A stretch of 64,000 nt of DNA from Fennellomyces sp. T-0311 (Eukaryota; Mucoromycota; Mucoromycetes; Mucorales; Lichtheimiaceae): positions 248,001 to 312,000 of the forward strand of contig JALLLT010000018.1 of NCBI GenBank assembly GCA_025266875.1, given 5' to 3'. The position numbers were made by a program, and so were the translations under genes. Shown here piece after piece: positions 11,643 through 23,930 of the stretch (the stretch's first letter is position 1; every line of letters starts with the position of its first letter). The notes under the pieces were generated by a model. It did no database searches. It was not told the DNA's origin and saw only the letters and a list, made by a program, of their open reading frames with translations.

Positions 11643-14600
11643 ATGAATTCTTACACCCGCAATGAGTCTTCCCAACCTACTCCTCCAACCAACAGTGCTC
11701 AACAGAAACAGCAACAATACAATGCACCGCTGATTCTACCAGCCACACAGCAACAACCAGAAACCAATGATCGACCCAACGACATTGCTCGACCTAAACG
11801 TAACCGTGCCAAGCGAAGCTGCGATCTTTGTCGAAAACGGAAAACTCGCTGCAACGCTGACGTGGTTCAACCTTGCAATACTTGCCAAGGCGCCGGTGTG
11901 GAATGTCAGTTCCTTGTGGAACAAAAGAAACGAGGACCCAACGCAAGCGGGTATATCGGGTCTTTGGAAAGTCGATTAAAACGTCTGGAAAGTCTTTTGC
12001 AACAAGCCCAAAGCGCTGAACGGGCGGAGAAGCCTCGAGAAAACAATGCTGCGCCGGTCGAGAAACACCAACAAGAAGAGTCAAGCCAGTCTGTATCGAA
12101 CGACGAAGACGATGAAATAGAAGAAGTCGATCTCAATTTCAGTGCCTCGGGTGAACCGACCGCTGGTCATGTATGCAGCACGCTTGCTTCCGTCGACCCG
12201 TCGTTGGAATTGGTCGAGCATATGAACCAGCTGCAGTTGAGCGATTATGAACGAACACGATATATCGGTGGTAGTGCAGGATATCATATGATTGACCAGC
12301 ACTTCTTCAGAAAGAATTGGCGTCATCGAATTCGCTCGAATCCCAGTTGGGTAGTACAAAAGGTGAACGATGACGATACCGAACATGTCATCATCAAAGC
12401 CGAGGAACTGCGTTCTCGACCACGTACGCCGTTGGACCACCAGGTCTTGCGAAGGTTTAATTTCTTCCAAGATATCCCGCACCTTACCCAGGAATTGGTC
12501 GATTGCATGATTAACGCGTAAGTGTTTGCCACGGGTGTTATGGCGTGAACGGTGTATTGATGGCCGTAAACGGTTAGCTACTTCAACCATATCCATCCCC
12601 ATTGTCCAATCCTCAACAAAGTTTCGTTTCTGGAGCAATACTATTTCGAGAATCCACATCATCCTGACGAGTATCTCTTGTACGCAATCTGTGCCGTAGC
12701 AACCCAGTTCTTATCTATGGAGGACGACCTTGTAACCGGGACCACCATCAACCGCGAGACAGTGATTACCATTCGCCATTGCTTACGTGAAAAGGCAAAC
12801 CGGATATTGGAAATCGTGTACAAACGATCCCAGATATCGACCGTGCAGACGTTGATTTTGTTATCCATGTTTGTATCCATGTCCAGCGACGATGACGACG
12901 ACACTGTGCAATGGTCAGTATCACCGACAACATCTCGTTATCATACCATAGCAACTCACTGTTCATTTCATTACCCACACTAAAGGTATATCACCGGCAC
13001 GGTAAGTTTTACACTTTAATCGTTTAAACAAGTATACTGACACACTGTGTCTGTTAGGCTATTCGCATGGTAAGCAAGTTGCGCTACTGCAACAAAGCAT
13101 CTGACTAACATTCTTCAGGCTCAAGACCTTGGATTGCACCGCAGTTCAACGCGATGGCTATTGCCAGAAAGCGAAATTGAGTTACGACGACGGATATGGT
13201 ACGCGGTGTACATTATGGACAAATGGATTGCGGCAGAACTCGGTCGACCTGTTGCGATTTTGGATGAAGAGTTTGACGTCGAACTTCCCTCGGTGTACGA
13301 AATCAAGTCGGCGTATCATTCGGAAACAAGAGAGGCACAGCTGCGAAACATGAAGCCTGCTCTGGTCCTTGAGGCCGAGACTTCGTTGCGCGAACAACGG
13401 CCTGTTTACGCAGCCTTTCTGCATATGATTTCGCTGGCTCGAACGCTAGGCCAGGTCCTGGTCTCATTGTATTCGCCTAAAATGCAATATGCCGCACGAC
13501 GCAATATATATCTCGTCGATACTTTGAATATGCAACTGACCAAATGGAAGATGAGCATCCCACCAGATCTTCAATGCGAGGATAATATGCCAGACAAGGC
13601 GTTCCCGAACGGTGGTAAGTGTAATATCACAAAGAGTAGGAAAGAAGGTTAACGTGTCACACAAGGCCTAATGCATATTTTCTACAACTGTGTGCTGTTG
13701 TTGCTTCATCGACCGTTTATTACGGACCAGAACTCTCCCAATATCAACCACGCCTTGCAGTCGCTGAGTACGTGTACAGCAGCAGCCATCAACATCATCG
13801 ACACTGTCGAGGCACTGGAAAATATGGGTGTCATCTGCATGCCATGGAATATGGTGGGATAGTAAGTGATGAGTTGTATGTTACGAGTGTCAGTATTGAT
13901 CACAGTTTTCCGCTAGTTCCACCTTTCAGGCGGCCATTATTTTCTTGTTCAATGCACGTAGCGAAAACGAGTTCATCCAGCACCAAGGATGCAGGAATCT
14001 CTTGCGTTGCTCGAATGCATACAAGCGTGATGAATGCATGCGAAAGAGTCGAGTGTCCAAAGTGCTCTACCAACTTTCAAAGCGATTCAGTGTACCTGTA
14101 GAAACACCAGAAAAAGCCGACAACAGCATGACCGTGGATCGACCAAGGAAACGCGATTACGAAGGCGATGATGGGACTGCTTCCAATCGATCCAGTCCCG
14201 GGAAGCAACAGCGAACATCGAGAGGACCTACTGTAGGAAACACAAGCGAGGAAGCCTCTTTTCTCAATTCACTTCCGCGCGAAATGAATGTCCCCAACGA
14301 CTCCTCTCCCGAATATGTCAGTAGCAGTGGTGTCGTTACACCGGGGAGCACCTCAACTCCACAACCGGTGCGAACAAGTCCTCCACCTGTCTCGATGCCC
14401 GACGAGCCTATTCTCGATGCGTTTTACAACCCTCCACCAGATACTTCACAACCATCTCAACCGCGCAAACCTGTTCAACACACGCCACCAGTTGTTCACG
14501 GTTGTCCATCGAATGGCATATTATGTCCATTACTCGATGATAATGGACCAAACGAGTTACCGCGATCCAGCTATAATCAACCAATGCAACAGCAACAACA

Positions 14601-14958
14601 ACAGAACTATGATCAACCAGCGCAAAAGCAACAACCCAATTATGATCAGCAGGAACCAAGTTACGATCAACCAGTGCATCAAGATGGACCGAATACATTC
14701 CAATTCGTAGATAACTCGGGTGATATCAGTTCAATCCTTATGGAATTGAACCAGCAGCCACCGTCTCAACAGTCTCATCAACAGCAAGCTGTAGATTCGT
14801 TTGAACAGCGTCCATCAGATGTATTGGGCCATACGAGCGCCGCGCAATTCGATCTGTCTAGCTTGACATCCGAGGTACCAATGTGGAACTTGCCAGCCGG
14901 CGTTACGTGGGGCGAATGGGACTCGCTGTTGAATGACTCAAATAGAGACCAACACTAG
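11643..14958 (+). CDS. Zn2Cys6 transcription factor with fungal TF domain
   Basis: Seven exons encode a nuclear regulator of about 990 residues. The binuclear zinc cluster (KRSCDLCRKRKTRCNA, then PCNTCQGAGVEC) sits near residue 60 and is followed by a linker and a coiled-coil-like segment (SLESRLKRLESLLQQ). The fungal-specific middle homology region follows (IHPHCPILNKVSFLEQYY, DEYLLYAICAVATQF, AQDLGLHRSS, RRRIWYAVYIMDKWIA). The C-terminal 330 residues are rich in Gln, Ser and Pro, like an activation region. One exon is only 12 nt (13058-13069, encoding AIRM). Introns fall at the same codons as in the paralogue at 26.1 kb. The target genes cannot be inferred. The start was chosen at MNSYTRN, about 60 residues before the zinc cluster. 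Confidence 0.9.
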
Positions 14959-16009
14959 ATGATTTTTTGTATACCCTCATCACCTTCACCTTCATGTCAA
15001 ACCTTGTACAATTTAAATAAAACACAACAAAATCTTATATTACCTGTATTAAAGATATCACTTTCACACACAAGTAGTAATGTTGTTCGATGTTGCGATG
15101 ATATAGTATCTAATAACATTTGTTTGAATTTATTAATTGATAGTGAAATCACGAGCCTGGGAAGTAAGCATTTCGCTCATGGTTTCTTGTAGACTGCGGC
15201 GAAGCTCATTAAGCTGAAGTTCTCTTACAAGAACTATGTCAATACTTTTGCACGTGGGGATCAATATGTGTGTATCTCCTACCATTCTATTTCAATCGTG
15301 GTGTGAAATATGATACCTAAGATTACTGCATTCTTCTACGACGGATAATGATAACAATGGAGAGCGGATCGCTGCGTGGCCATCGGATTTCCAGTAGTGC
15401 GTAGTACGACAGTTTTTCACGGTATATACGGACTATTGACTCCAAGCCAGAGCCGTTCTTTCATCGTTGTCAAAGTGATTTATTGATGTTATCATGCCTA
15501 CCGAGACTCTTTATGCCTTTCTTTCCAAGATCTCTATCCAAAAAGACGTTATCAGACGGATCAAGTTTGCTGGTACGTCTGATGTAACCCCTAAAACCTT
15601 GTATGCAATTGCATACTACTGTCGTTCATATAATTACTGCGTTGATCGAATGTAATATCGGTAATTGGAATAATTGTATGCAATCCAACAGTACCCTCCC
15701 AAGAAGGCAGCTTGCAGGAATCCGTGATCATCACATACCTGGGCACTTTAGTCCGTCCACGCCGGCTTGTTCCAAGGAACATCACGTGTAGTTAAATACC
15801 GATAGAACGAAGTTATCGTAATTGAAGCCAATGGAAACGACGCCGTTAAGAATGTTAGAACAGTGCAGATATTTTGTCGTGTTCTTTTGAGCTTGTCCAA
15901 AGTAAGCAGATATGGGAACTTGATTTGCGTGCATTGCTTTACGGTATTTAAATCTGAGCAATCCCCTGGATAAGTAGTCGTTCTTCTTCTGTATACTTAC
16001 CTTATCGTT
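14959..16009 (+). other. Non-genic spacer with weak traces of coding
   Basis: No open gene is present. On the plus strand several short pieces read like protein, separated by stops and possible splice sites: about 15,193-15,270 (KLIKLKFSYKNYVNTFARGD), about 15,510-15,570 (MPTETLYAFLSKISIQKD), about 15,690-15,790 (ESVIITYLGTLVRP) and about 15,820-15,900 (NVRTVQIFCRVLLSLSK). They could be a decayed intron-containing gene. I cannot name a family. Confidence 0.25.
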
Positions 16010-16560
16010 TGTGCTTCGAGAGAGAAAAAATGCGTGTTTCGTCCAACGACTAAAACCTCTTTGATGCTATTACTTCCTCAAGTGTCTAGGAGCGTCTCCT
16101 ACACATTGGCTTCACCGTATGAGTAATTGCTCTGGATTTCGCGTACGGGCAGTCGCCACCTTGATCTTTCAAGTATATACGTATGCCAAACTTGTCGGGC
16201 GTTTTTAATATTGATTTTAGGGACCAAGACGGCTGTGAATTGTGTGCTGCTATAAATAAGGTGGTGCGTTAGTTTGATTTCGCGAAGCTTCTCAATCTTG
16301 TTCATCTGGTCAATACAGATTTCTGTCGTACCACAGCAAGTCGATATCAAAGTCCTTGCCTATTCCTGGAGTACAATGACGTATACCACGTATTTGATTT
16401 GTATTTGTCTGCGGTAACAGCACAGACACTCGTTTTCGCGGGACCTTGGTAACGATCTCGCGCTCCAATTGGTATTTCTCGCCTGAGTGCTCCCCACAGT
16501 AGAACGATGTTCGAAAACCGTTGGTAATATCGTGGCCGGGAATCTTTTGCCATTCAAAAG
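16010..16560 (-). pseudogene. Decayed HET-domain gene fragment (copy 1)
   Basis: Reading the minus strand gives pieces of the HET domain in several frames: DFDIDLLWYD, then EICIDQMNKIEKLREI, LVPKINIKN, and finally VVGRNTHFF at about 16,030-16,050. These match, in order, FDQMCINHDDEEEKLKE, LIPELEM and FLGRNTHFW of the intact HET gene just downstream. Stops and frame changes between the pieces show it is broken. It is probably an old relative of the neighbouring gene; the DNA has diverged well beyond a recent tandem copy. Confidence 0.65.
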
Positions 16561-16920
16561 TGCGAACAAGTCATGTCACTCTGAAATCATCCCCCTTTCA
16601 AATCGTCTATGGTGAAGTTTGGATCAGCTATTCTTTGCGGTGTAATGAACTCAAGAAAAAAAAATTTTTGACGCCAAATAGGTTGCAAACCTCTATTTAC
16701 TTCTGGTATTACTTTTCAAAAGTTATATTGTCAATTGTCAGGAACTCTTTGCCTAAATAGAGTGTAAGTCACTGGGGTTTGCGTACGTACCTAAAGATGT
16801 ACAGTTGACTTTGCTCTGAGCAGGCAAAAGACGTACGAGAAAGACGGACTTGGAACCCATCATGGCTTGGAACTCTTGCATTGTGATATGGTGTGATATC
16901 GACAGCCGCGCCTTAAAACT
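16561..16920. other. Spacer between HET remnant and HET gene
   Basis: These 360 bases are AT-rich and contain no exon I can support. They probably include the 3' end of the intact minus-strand HET gene and remains of the N-terminal part of copy 1. Confidence 0.4.
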
Positions 16921-19479
16921 TTATTTGATAATAAACACTCTTCTTGTGTAGGTATTGGCAGTGAACTTGAGGACTCTAAAAACAACACACAGTCCAATTG
17001 ACTTGTAATTGTCGTCCCCAATCTTTTTGATGACGGGAAAGTAATGATAAACTGGATCACAGTAGTCTAACCCGGTTAAAATGAAGCATTCAGAACACTC
17101 TTCGGTCAACGACAGGAACCCACCATGGCGTGTTCGCCCGCGCAATCTGTTGTAAGGGATTTTTTCTGATATGTCCAAGGGCAGGAAATGAGTCTCTTTG
17201 ATTCCGAGATAGGCCAATGGAGTATCTTCCACTGATTTTTTTCGAGTGGGAACAAACGTCAGCCCCAATTGTCCATAGTCTGTAATGACTTCTCCCCCTT
17301 TCAAAGGATAAGTGTATGCCCGCATGTCACTTATTACGGCCATAATGGAACGGCCCCGTTTCACCGAAGCATCGGGTACTATGCGAGCAAACATATAATT
17401 TGATCTCACATATATGGCGGGGTCCCGCAAGCGATAGTAAAACGTTAGTGGGGTATATTTGGGATGAATCGCTCTGCGGGATAAATGAGCACCGCATGCT
17501 CCAGTCCATGAAGGTAACAATTTGGCCTGTTCTTGAGTAATCATTGATTTGCCCGCAGATTCAAGTGGTGCGCCAAATAATAAAATGGTGATATCTTTTG
17601 TTGCCACTGCAGTATAGAAATCCATCAATAGGTCGATTATGGATTGCTTGTAATTGAAACGGATGTTTTTGATGTAATCCGGAAACATGTTGGCAAGTGC
17701 AAATACCCATTCGTGTTGCCTCCTGGTAGTGAGTGTTCTTGCTCTCGACAACGCTATGCAAGCGTTCCAGGGCTTGAGAGCATTGTACTCGATGTCATGT
17801 AGGAACCTGCCTAATTTGCTAGACGCTTCCGCATCGAAGAGATGTGACCAAAAATGAGTGTTGCGACCGAGAAACAGTACTCTTTTGCTCGAATACGCTT
17901 CTTGAAGTGTCCATACGCTCTTGGACCACTGGACCTCTTGTACGATATCAATGTCTAATGAATCGCGATCCTTGTTGCGCGAGATGTTGAATTCTTCGTT
18001 GCCCGGGTTTTCAGCCATTTCAAGCTCGGGTATTAAAGCCAATGTACATATAGCGTTTTCGTAGATCCGGTGCATATTCTCCATCTCCTTCAGTTTTTCC
18101 TCCTCGTCGTCATGGTTGATGCACATTTGATCAAACCATATATAATCGATGCCCAGGTCTTTGCACATCTCTTGAATGAGTCTCTTGAAGCTAACTGCAG
18201 TTTTTCTTTTTTTCTGCTTTGAGATTTTGTTGATAGTTGACACATCCGGAAACGGGTAATGGTATGTTGGTTTTTCCGGTTCATCCCACTCATCGACCTT
18301 TGGTGGTTCGTTGCGTCCCTCCAACTCTTCACACCTCACTGGTCTCTTCACTGGTTTTACAGGTATAGTTTTACTCAATGGAATGGAGTCGTCTAGTTGT
18401 TTGTCCCATCGTGGTGCGATTTCCTTTTCTGTATGTTTCCGTATGTATTCGATTGCCTTGCGTGCGTCTATCAATCGTTGTTCTCGTTCCTTCGGTGGCC
18501 CTTGACTGGTGTACTTTTTTCGTTGCATATTGAGGAGCTGTGCGTCTGTGATTCGCCTACTTATTTCTGCTTTTTCGCGATGCCGCTGAATATCTTGTTT
18601 GTGGAAGTATTCCTCCAGAGGGTGTACCGTGAATCCGTCCCATTTATTATACCCGATCCCAGTTTCTACCGGCTTCTGCGCCTCTTCCTCGTCCACTGGG
18701 AACTGGTACCCTTCGGGAAACTTGACGCCTTTCGGGAGTTTATAGTTTTTCGGGAGGCTGACTCCTTGCGGTAACGTAAAATCTAGCGGCACTGTGAATC
18801 CATCCGGGAGATCGACCTCGTACTCATCATTGGGTTTATTGGCACCGTATCGATCCAATATTGGTATACCCAAATCATCTATTGGTTCGCGCTTTCGCCG
18901 ATACGTAAAAAAGAGCATCTTCGTATTTTGGCTTGCATCGTCTTGGAGATGATGTTTCTCGGCGTCGACAAGTGCTACAGGTTCAAGACTTTTCCACATA
19001 GCTACGCTGTGATCTGTTTTAAGAGGCATACCGTATGTGGGCATCCGCTCTTTGATACGTTTTTCTGAGGCTGTGTCGTCTGTGGATGTATTGGTACCAT
19101 TGACACGTGGCCATATGATCTTATGTTTGCGTTTATCGATTCGCTTGAATGTACCATCACCCTTTTCGATAATTTCACCAGATTGGCTGAAGGAATATGA
19201 CAGGCACCAGTACTTTTTTAATTTGGATCCAGACACGACTTTCATGTCCGACACACGCACTAGTTTGGTAGGTGTGTAGGGGTCTATTGTCCGCGTCAGA
19301 GATCTTTTACATTTAGCTGTTGTCAGAGGCTTACTAGGATTGGGTTCTTGTGCTTCGTGAGTAAGCACGTTGTCCAATCTATCGAAAATTCTGTGCCCAG
19401 AAGTATGCTCAATTACGGAATCGCCCAAAAGGGTGGACTGGTGCGGTCCACGTTGGTTTTTATCATAGACAATATACAT
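16921..19479 (-). CDS. HET-domain (heterokaryon incompatibility-type) protein
   Basis: This long intronless gene encodes 852 residues. HET domains are found in fungal self/non-self recognition and cell-death proteins; the role in this phylum is unknown. The first HET strand is KYWCLSYSFS (residues 89-98). The core follows only at residues 443-530: LGIDYIWFDQMCINHDD, MHRIYENAICTLALIPEL and SVWTLQEAYSSKRVLFLG. Between them lies a charged insertion of about 340 residues that holds six tandem hexapeptides (residues 225-260) and a Lys/Arg/Glu-rich helical stretch. The C-terminal part ends with GFLSLTEECSECFILTG and a short basic tail. No membrane segment is evident. The HET call rests on the WxDxxCI-like box and the WTLQE box. 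Three broken relatives lie in this window. Confidence 0.8.
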   Translation of the reverse strand: MYIVYDKNQRGPHQSTLLGDSVIEHTSGHRIFDRLDNVLTHEAQEPNPSKPLTTAKCKRSLTRTIDPYTPTKLVRVSDMKVVSGSKLKKYWCLSYSFSQSGEIIEKGDGTFKRIDKRKHKIIWPRVNGTNTSTDDTASEKRIKERMPTYGMPLKTDHSVAMWKSLEPVALVDAEKHHLQDDASQNTKMLFFTYRRKREPIDDLGIPILDRYGANKPNDEYEVDLPDGFTVPLDFTLPQGVSLPKNYKLPKGVKFPEGYQFPVDEEEAQKPVETGIGYNKWDGFTVHPLEEYFHKQDIQRHREKAEISRRITDAQLLNMQRKKYTSQGPPKEREQRLIDARKAIEYIRKHTEKEIAPRWDKQLDDSIPLSKTIPVKPVKRPVRCEELEGRNEPPKVDEWDEPEKPTYHYPFPDVSTINKISKQKKRKTAVSFKRLIQEMCKDLGIDYIWFDQMCINHDDEEEKLKEMENMHRIYENAICTLALIPELEMAENPGNEEFNISRNKDRDSLDIDIVQEVQWSKSVWTLQEAYSSKRVLFLGRNTHFWSHLFDAEASSKLGRFLHDIEYNALKPWNACIALSRARTLTTRRQHEWVFALANMFPDYIKNIRFNYKQSIIDLLMDFYTAVATKDITILLFGAPLESAGKSMITQEQAKLLPSWTGACGAHLSRRAIHPKYTPLTFYYRLRDPAIYVRSNYMFARIVPDASVKRGRSIMAVISDMRAYTYPLKGGEVITDYGQLGLTFVPTRKKSVEDTPLAYLGIKETHFLPLDISEKIPYNRLRGRTRHGGFLSLTEECSECFILTGLDYCDPVYHYFPVIKKIGDDNYKSIGLCVVFRVLKFTANTYTRRVFIIK
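18700..18807 (-). repeat. Six tandem hexapeptide repeats within the HET gene
   Basis: Residues 225-260 divide into six consecutive units: PDGFTV, PLDFTL, PQGVSL, PKNYKL, PKGVKF, PEGYQF. The consensus is P-x-[GDN]-aromatic/aliphatic-x-hydrophobic. The DNA repeats are diverged, so this is an old, protein-level repeat rather than a recent microsatellite. Confidence 0.85.
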
Positions 19480-21088
19480 TTTCTAGATGCGTTTAGTTGC
19501 TATTAGAGTTTCCATGCTGTCCCAAAACAAACCTCAGCAAAAACGTGCAGGCGACGATAAAAACGCGGAGGTTTTATTGAAAGAAAGAAAACGAAAGAGG
19601 AAGAAGAATGTTCGCGAGTAAGATTTTTGCAGATAACTCAATTATGTAACTCGCAAGCCACTTTACAAGTCGCTTTGTTCGACATGCATTTGTCTAAATC
19701 ACAATCACAGGCAGCATTACCAACATTATGATTCAGGCGGCACATGTGATCCAATTTGTACTTGCTTTGCATAATGACATTTGGGGTTAGCATGTCTTCG
19801 TACCTAGACTAGCAAGTTACGTGGCATTCTGTCGCAACTCCGTTTTGCTTGGACACGCTGGACGCATCAAATTACATATCCAGGAACCGTAAACATTACG
19901 TTGCCTGGATAAACACAATACTGTTCACTTTGACTGACAACCAACCAGGAAAATTTACAACAGCGTATCAACATAATAGCTTTCATACAAGTGTAGGCTG
20001 TTGCCTAGATTTTTAATATGAGATGCACCAGCATAGACAATGGACGTTAATGCACTCGAAAAATGCCCTTTTAGTTCATGCACCAAGTCAGTGCTTTCAA
20101 AATTTAAAAATGTTTATTATACCTCTATCGAGCACTGCTTCTAAGGAAGGCTGCTTGGCTACTGTATGATCTTCTTGCAGACACCTAGTACTTGTCATCA
20201 TCGCTGATAGTTCAATATCGTTGTAGCACAATAACTGATTACAGTCGTATAAAATGCCATTAGACGGTATGCTTCTAGTCGCTGTCAAAGTTACGTATGC
20301 AAGCCGGCTATGCAGGGCATTGGCAAAGCACTACGCTGAATCAAACAAAAGCGTGCCAACGACATTAATGGATGTTAGAATTGCCAAAAGTGAATCAAGA
20401 CATGCATGGAGTTAAACATTCTACCGATCAAAATAATTGTCGATTGAAAAAACAAGGTTACGCTTTGGCCAAAATGAATGAGCTTCAAGTTTTCATATCA
20501 GTACACTTAGTGCAAGTGGAAACATAGCCTGTTTGCGTGGATTTAGATCTTTGCATTCGTTATTGACTTTTTTTTTCCAATGCGGAGCACTTCGTGGGAC
20601 ATTCACAACGTTTGTGGTAACAAAAAGTCATCAGGATGTAACTTTCCTTATGATAACAGTTATCAAACTTTAACTTCCAAGTTACACCTGTAAACAAGTT
20701 ATTTTGTACTATCCTACACAGTAATACACCCGATTCCGATGGTTCGGTCAGGGCATTAGCTGCGTGCAGCACCATGCTTATCAATTCTACCGAAAGAGTG
20801 GGACGTGGCCGAAGCAGTGCAAGAAAGGAGTCCAATGCACGAACTGCTGCATCATGGTTAGCAGATGATAACCTTCACGGAGGGGGCGGCCAGGGATATA
20901 CTGGGGGAACAACGCAGGCTAGGCAAAAGTAAAATAAAAGTCTATTGCGCGGATCACGTGGGAATTCGAGGCGGGTTACACAAGGCTTATATGATATGAT
21001 TGCAAATGACGAGTTGGACGTGCATACAATTATTAAATAGAAAAACACATACACAAAGCTAACAGTAAAATCAAGGGGGACAATTAAT
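19480..21088. other. Intergenic, no gene seen
   Basis: This 1.6-kb stretch separates the HET gene start from the 3' end of the serine palmitoyltransferase gene. It is AT-rich with scattered stops in all frames. A minus-strand frame at 20560-20835 lacks an ATG and any motif. Confidence 0.5.
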
Positions 21089-23271
21089 CTATCCGGCGTA
21101 TTCTGATTCTTGGGGAGGGGTGACAAGCTTCAGCATCAGCGTATCGCCCACCTCGCTGATTTGTTCCAGGGCGTAATCTGCAAACAAACAGTTAGTATCA
21201 CTCTCTGGCTCAATCCAGACGATGCAACGTTACCAAGATCTTCGCGGGTATGTGCGGCCGAGACACAGAATCTGGCTCTCGAGGAAATGATTGGCGTGGC
21301 AGGATAACCGCCCAAGCAAATGGCAATGCCGCGTTCCATCAGACCGCGAGAAAAGGCACTAAGTTATGTGAGAAATGAATGCTAAAGAAGACCGGATAAA
21401 AGCAGTGCTTACGGCATTTTTGCAGGGTTGAAGAGCAAAAGAGGTATAACGGGGCTACCATGGTCGCCATAGATGATGAAGCCCATCTGGCGCAAACGGC
21501 TGGAGAAGTACAAGGCGTTTTCGGCGAGTCGCTGGATTCGTTTGCGGCCATCATCTGTACCGTCTTCACCGCTGCATGGTGTTTGTTAGCATTGCTTGCA
21601 TCCAACGGCCATCAAAACATTCTTACCAGATGATGCGCATAGTCGTCATGACCTGTTGTGCAACAAGCACCGACATTGGTTCGGCATAAACATAAGCATG
21701 GTTCTTGAGTCTCAGGTGGTCAATGACAGCCTTATCGGCAGCAATGTAGCCGCCAGCAGCACCGAACGACTTGGTGAAAGTGCCCATCATGATATCCACA
21801 TTGGCAGGGTCAACGCCAAAGAAGTCGCAGATACCGCCGCCATTTTCACCCAAAGCGCCAATGGAATGCGCTTCATCGACATACAAGTAGAACTGTAACA
21901 CAAACAGTCAGCCAAAAAGAGAAGCACCATGGGAAATCATGCTCATTTACCCCAAACTCCTTTCGAAGTTCCACAAGTTCGGGCAGGTTCACCATGCTAC
22001 CCTCCATCGAGTAAAGACCCTCGACAATGACCAGGATCTTTTTCCACGGACGATGTGTGCGGGGCTGACCTTGCGAAATCACCTCACGAAGCAATTCGCG
22101 CAGATCGTCCATGTTGTTGTGCTTGAACACGCGGACCGATGCGCCCGACAGACGGACGCCAAAGACGATGGAGGCGTGGTTGAGTTCGTCCGAGATGACC
22201 AGACATCCCTGAATAAGGAGGGGGGAGGTAAACTTAGTGGGAACTGCGCGAAACAGTTGAGTATCAAATGGTCATACCTTATCGACCAAGGCAGGGATGG
22301 TGGTGGAGTTGGTGGCAAAGCCCATGCTGACGACCATGGCATCTTCTTTGCCGACGAATCGTGCAACCATACGTTCCAATTCGGTCAGCAAGTGTGTCGA
22401 TCCCGCTTCGGAACGGGTACTGGTTGAAGTCAAGCCATACTGAACGGTGGCCTTCTCCACCGAATCGGCGCAAGGGCCTTTGTTGTCCGAAAAGCCAAGG
22501 TAGTTGTAGGATGCAAGGTTGAGGTTCTCAGTCTTCTCGCCTGTCAAACTGAAAGCAGCCATTTGTTTATAACGTGGCTCGTTTTGTGGAGTTCATGTCT
22601 CTGTCCTACCTGAACGTCCTGTTAAAGTCTTTGCTCACGCGACTGAGGCAGTTGATGGTTCGGCCAGCCACGCCAGTAACCGGTCTGTTCCAGCAATCAC
22701 TGGAAAGAGAGGGGGATGGGGCAGGTTAGACTCAGGAAGTGTACCATGCATGCAGCTTATCGTTACCGAATGCGCATATAGAGACGTCGGGTGTAAAACG
22801 AATCGAAATCCGACACCAAAGGCGCGTATCCCTATCGCAATATGTCAACATGGTGCAATCAAAAGAAAAGAAAAACAGAACAGCCAGTAGCATTACATTG
22901 CTGGTCTTGAGGTGCGCATACGCTTGCGGCTTGGTCAATTTGCCCAAGATATCGCGCAAGTGGCCAAAGAGAATGAGCACAAAGTAGTTCAAGTATGTCA
23001 GGACCAAGACATACAGTGGAGCGTCGTCCATCTTGTGCTCGAGATCGTCGTACGTCTTTCTAGGCTTTCGCGGCGGCGTCCATCGCTTTGGAGGCGCTTG
23101 CTGCGTGGTGAGTGACGATGCCGATTGACTCAGGAAACGAGGACCATCGTGATGATTCTTTTGGAGAAAACTCGGTGGCGACACGCTGAACGAGTGGTCT
23201 GACGACGATTTCGGAGTCGAGAGATTGATGCTCGGAATGCTGATGGTGTGTGCTCTTTTCCCTTTGCCCAT
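21089..23271 (-). CDS. LCB2: Serine palmitoyltransferase subunit 2 (Lcb2)
   Basis: This PLP enzyme subunit condenses serine with palmitoyl-CoA, the first step of sphingolipid synthesis, in the ER membrane as a heterodimer with Lcb1. About eight exons give roughly 560 residues, starting [14 protein letters not shown]. An N-terminal hydrophobic stretch ([20 protein letters not shown]) anchors it in the ER. Landmarks in order are [12 protein letters not shown], the [10 protein letters not shown] loop, [13 protein letters not shown], and the PLP-lysine box [13 protein letters not shown], which separates catalytic Lcb2 from Lcb1. Near the end are [15 protein letters not shown] and SAAHTREDL, then the final exon ([13 protein letters not shown]) ending in TAG at 21089-21091. 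All family features are intact. It is divergent from the NMN adenylyltransferase gene. Confidence 0.93.
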
Positions 23272-23930
23272 CGTTTAATAATATTTCGCTCGCAAGAGAA
23301 AGAGAGAAAGTTTCAAACTTCGCGCCCTCTCTCGCCTTTTCAGTTTCGAGGGCCGGACGGCGTGTGTCACCTTAAAAAATTTGGGCGCTGCTTCTGGCAA
23401 CCATCAAAAAAAAACTCTTGCTTTCGCCCTAATGCATTGCCCTAATATCGCATGCTGCATGATGCTCCGGCAAGCCATTATCTTAATTGTTTACTGCATT
23501 TTCTTTATGTTTTCACGGTCGAAAAGTTGCTATCTAACAACAATCTTGATTGGTCATCTATTATTGTAACCCATAAGTTCCGCCTTGCGCTATTCGTTCT
23601 TTTTTACTTTTTTTTTTTCCTTGGCTGTCATGCCATTTTTGATCAGGTCAACGTAGCACAATGTTCAAGGTGCATGGATTCACCCGAGTTTCACAGGTTA
23701 CTATGGTAAATGGTAGGCCCGGTTCCTAGGCAACAGTAACCCCGTTCTCTGTTTCTGTGGTGACAATAATCAAGTGAATTTCCTTGTTGAAGCACACGCG
23801 AATCGGCAGCTCTCGTATTAAAACCAATTCCGGATTTAGCATTTCATTGACCGCCAAGTGGGGCATAGCGAGTTCTGCCGCCAAGCCAACCATACGTTGC
23901 GGACACAGGGCCCGCATTTAGATTTTCAAC
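23272..23930. promoter_or_regulatory. Divergent intergenic region, LCB2 / NMNAT
   Basis: This 659-bp region separates the two start codons. A purine-rich run (about 23,290-23,310) directly precedes LCB2 and reads as a CT-rich leader on its strand. No specific operator can be named. A short minus-strand frame at 23726-23917 has no support. Confidence 0.4.
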
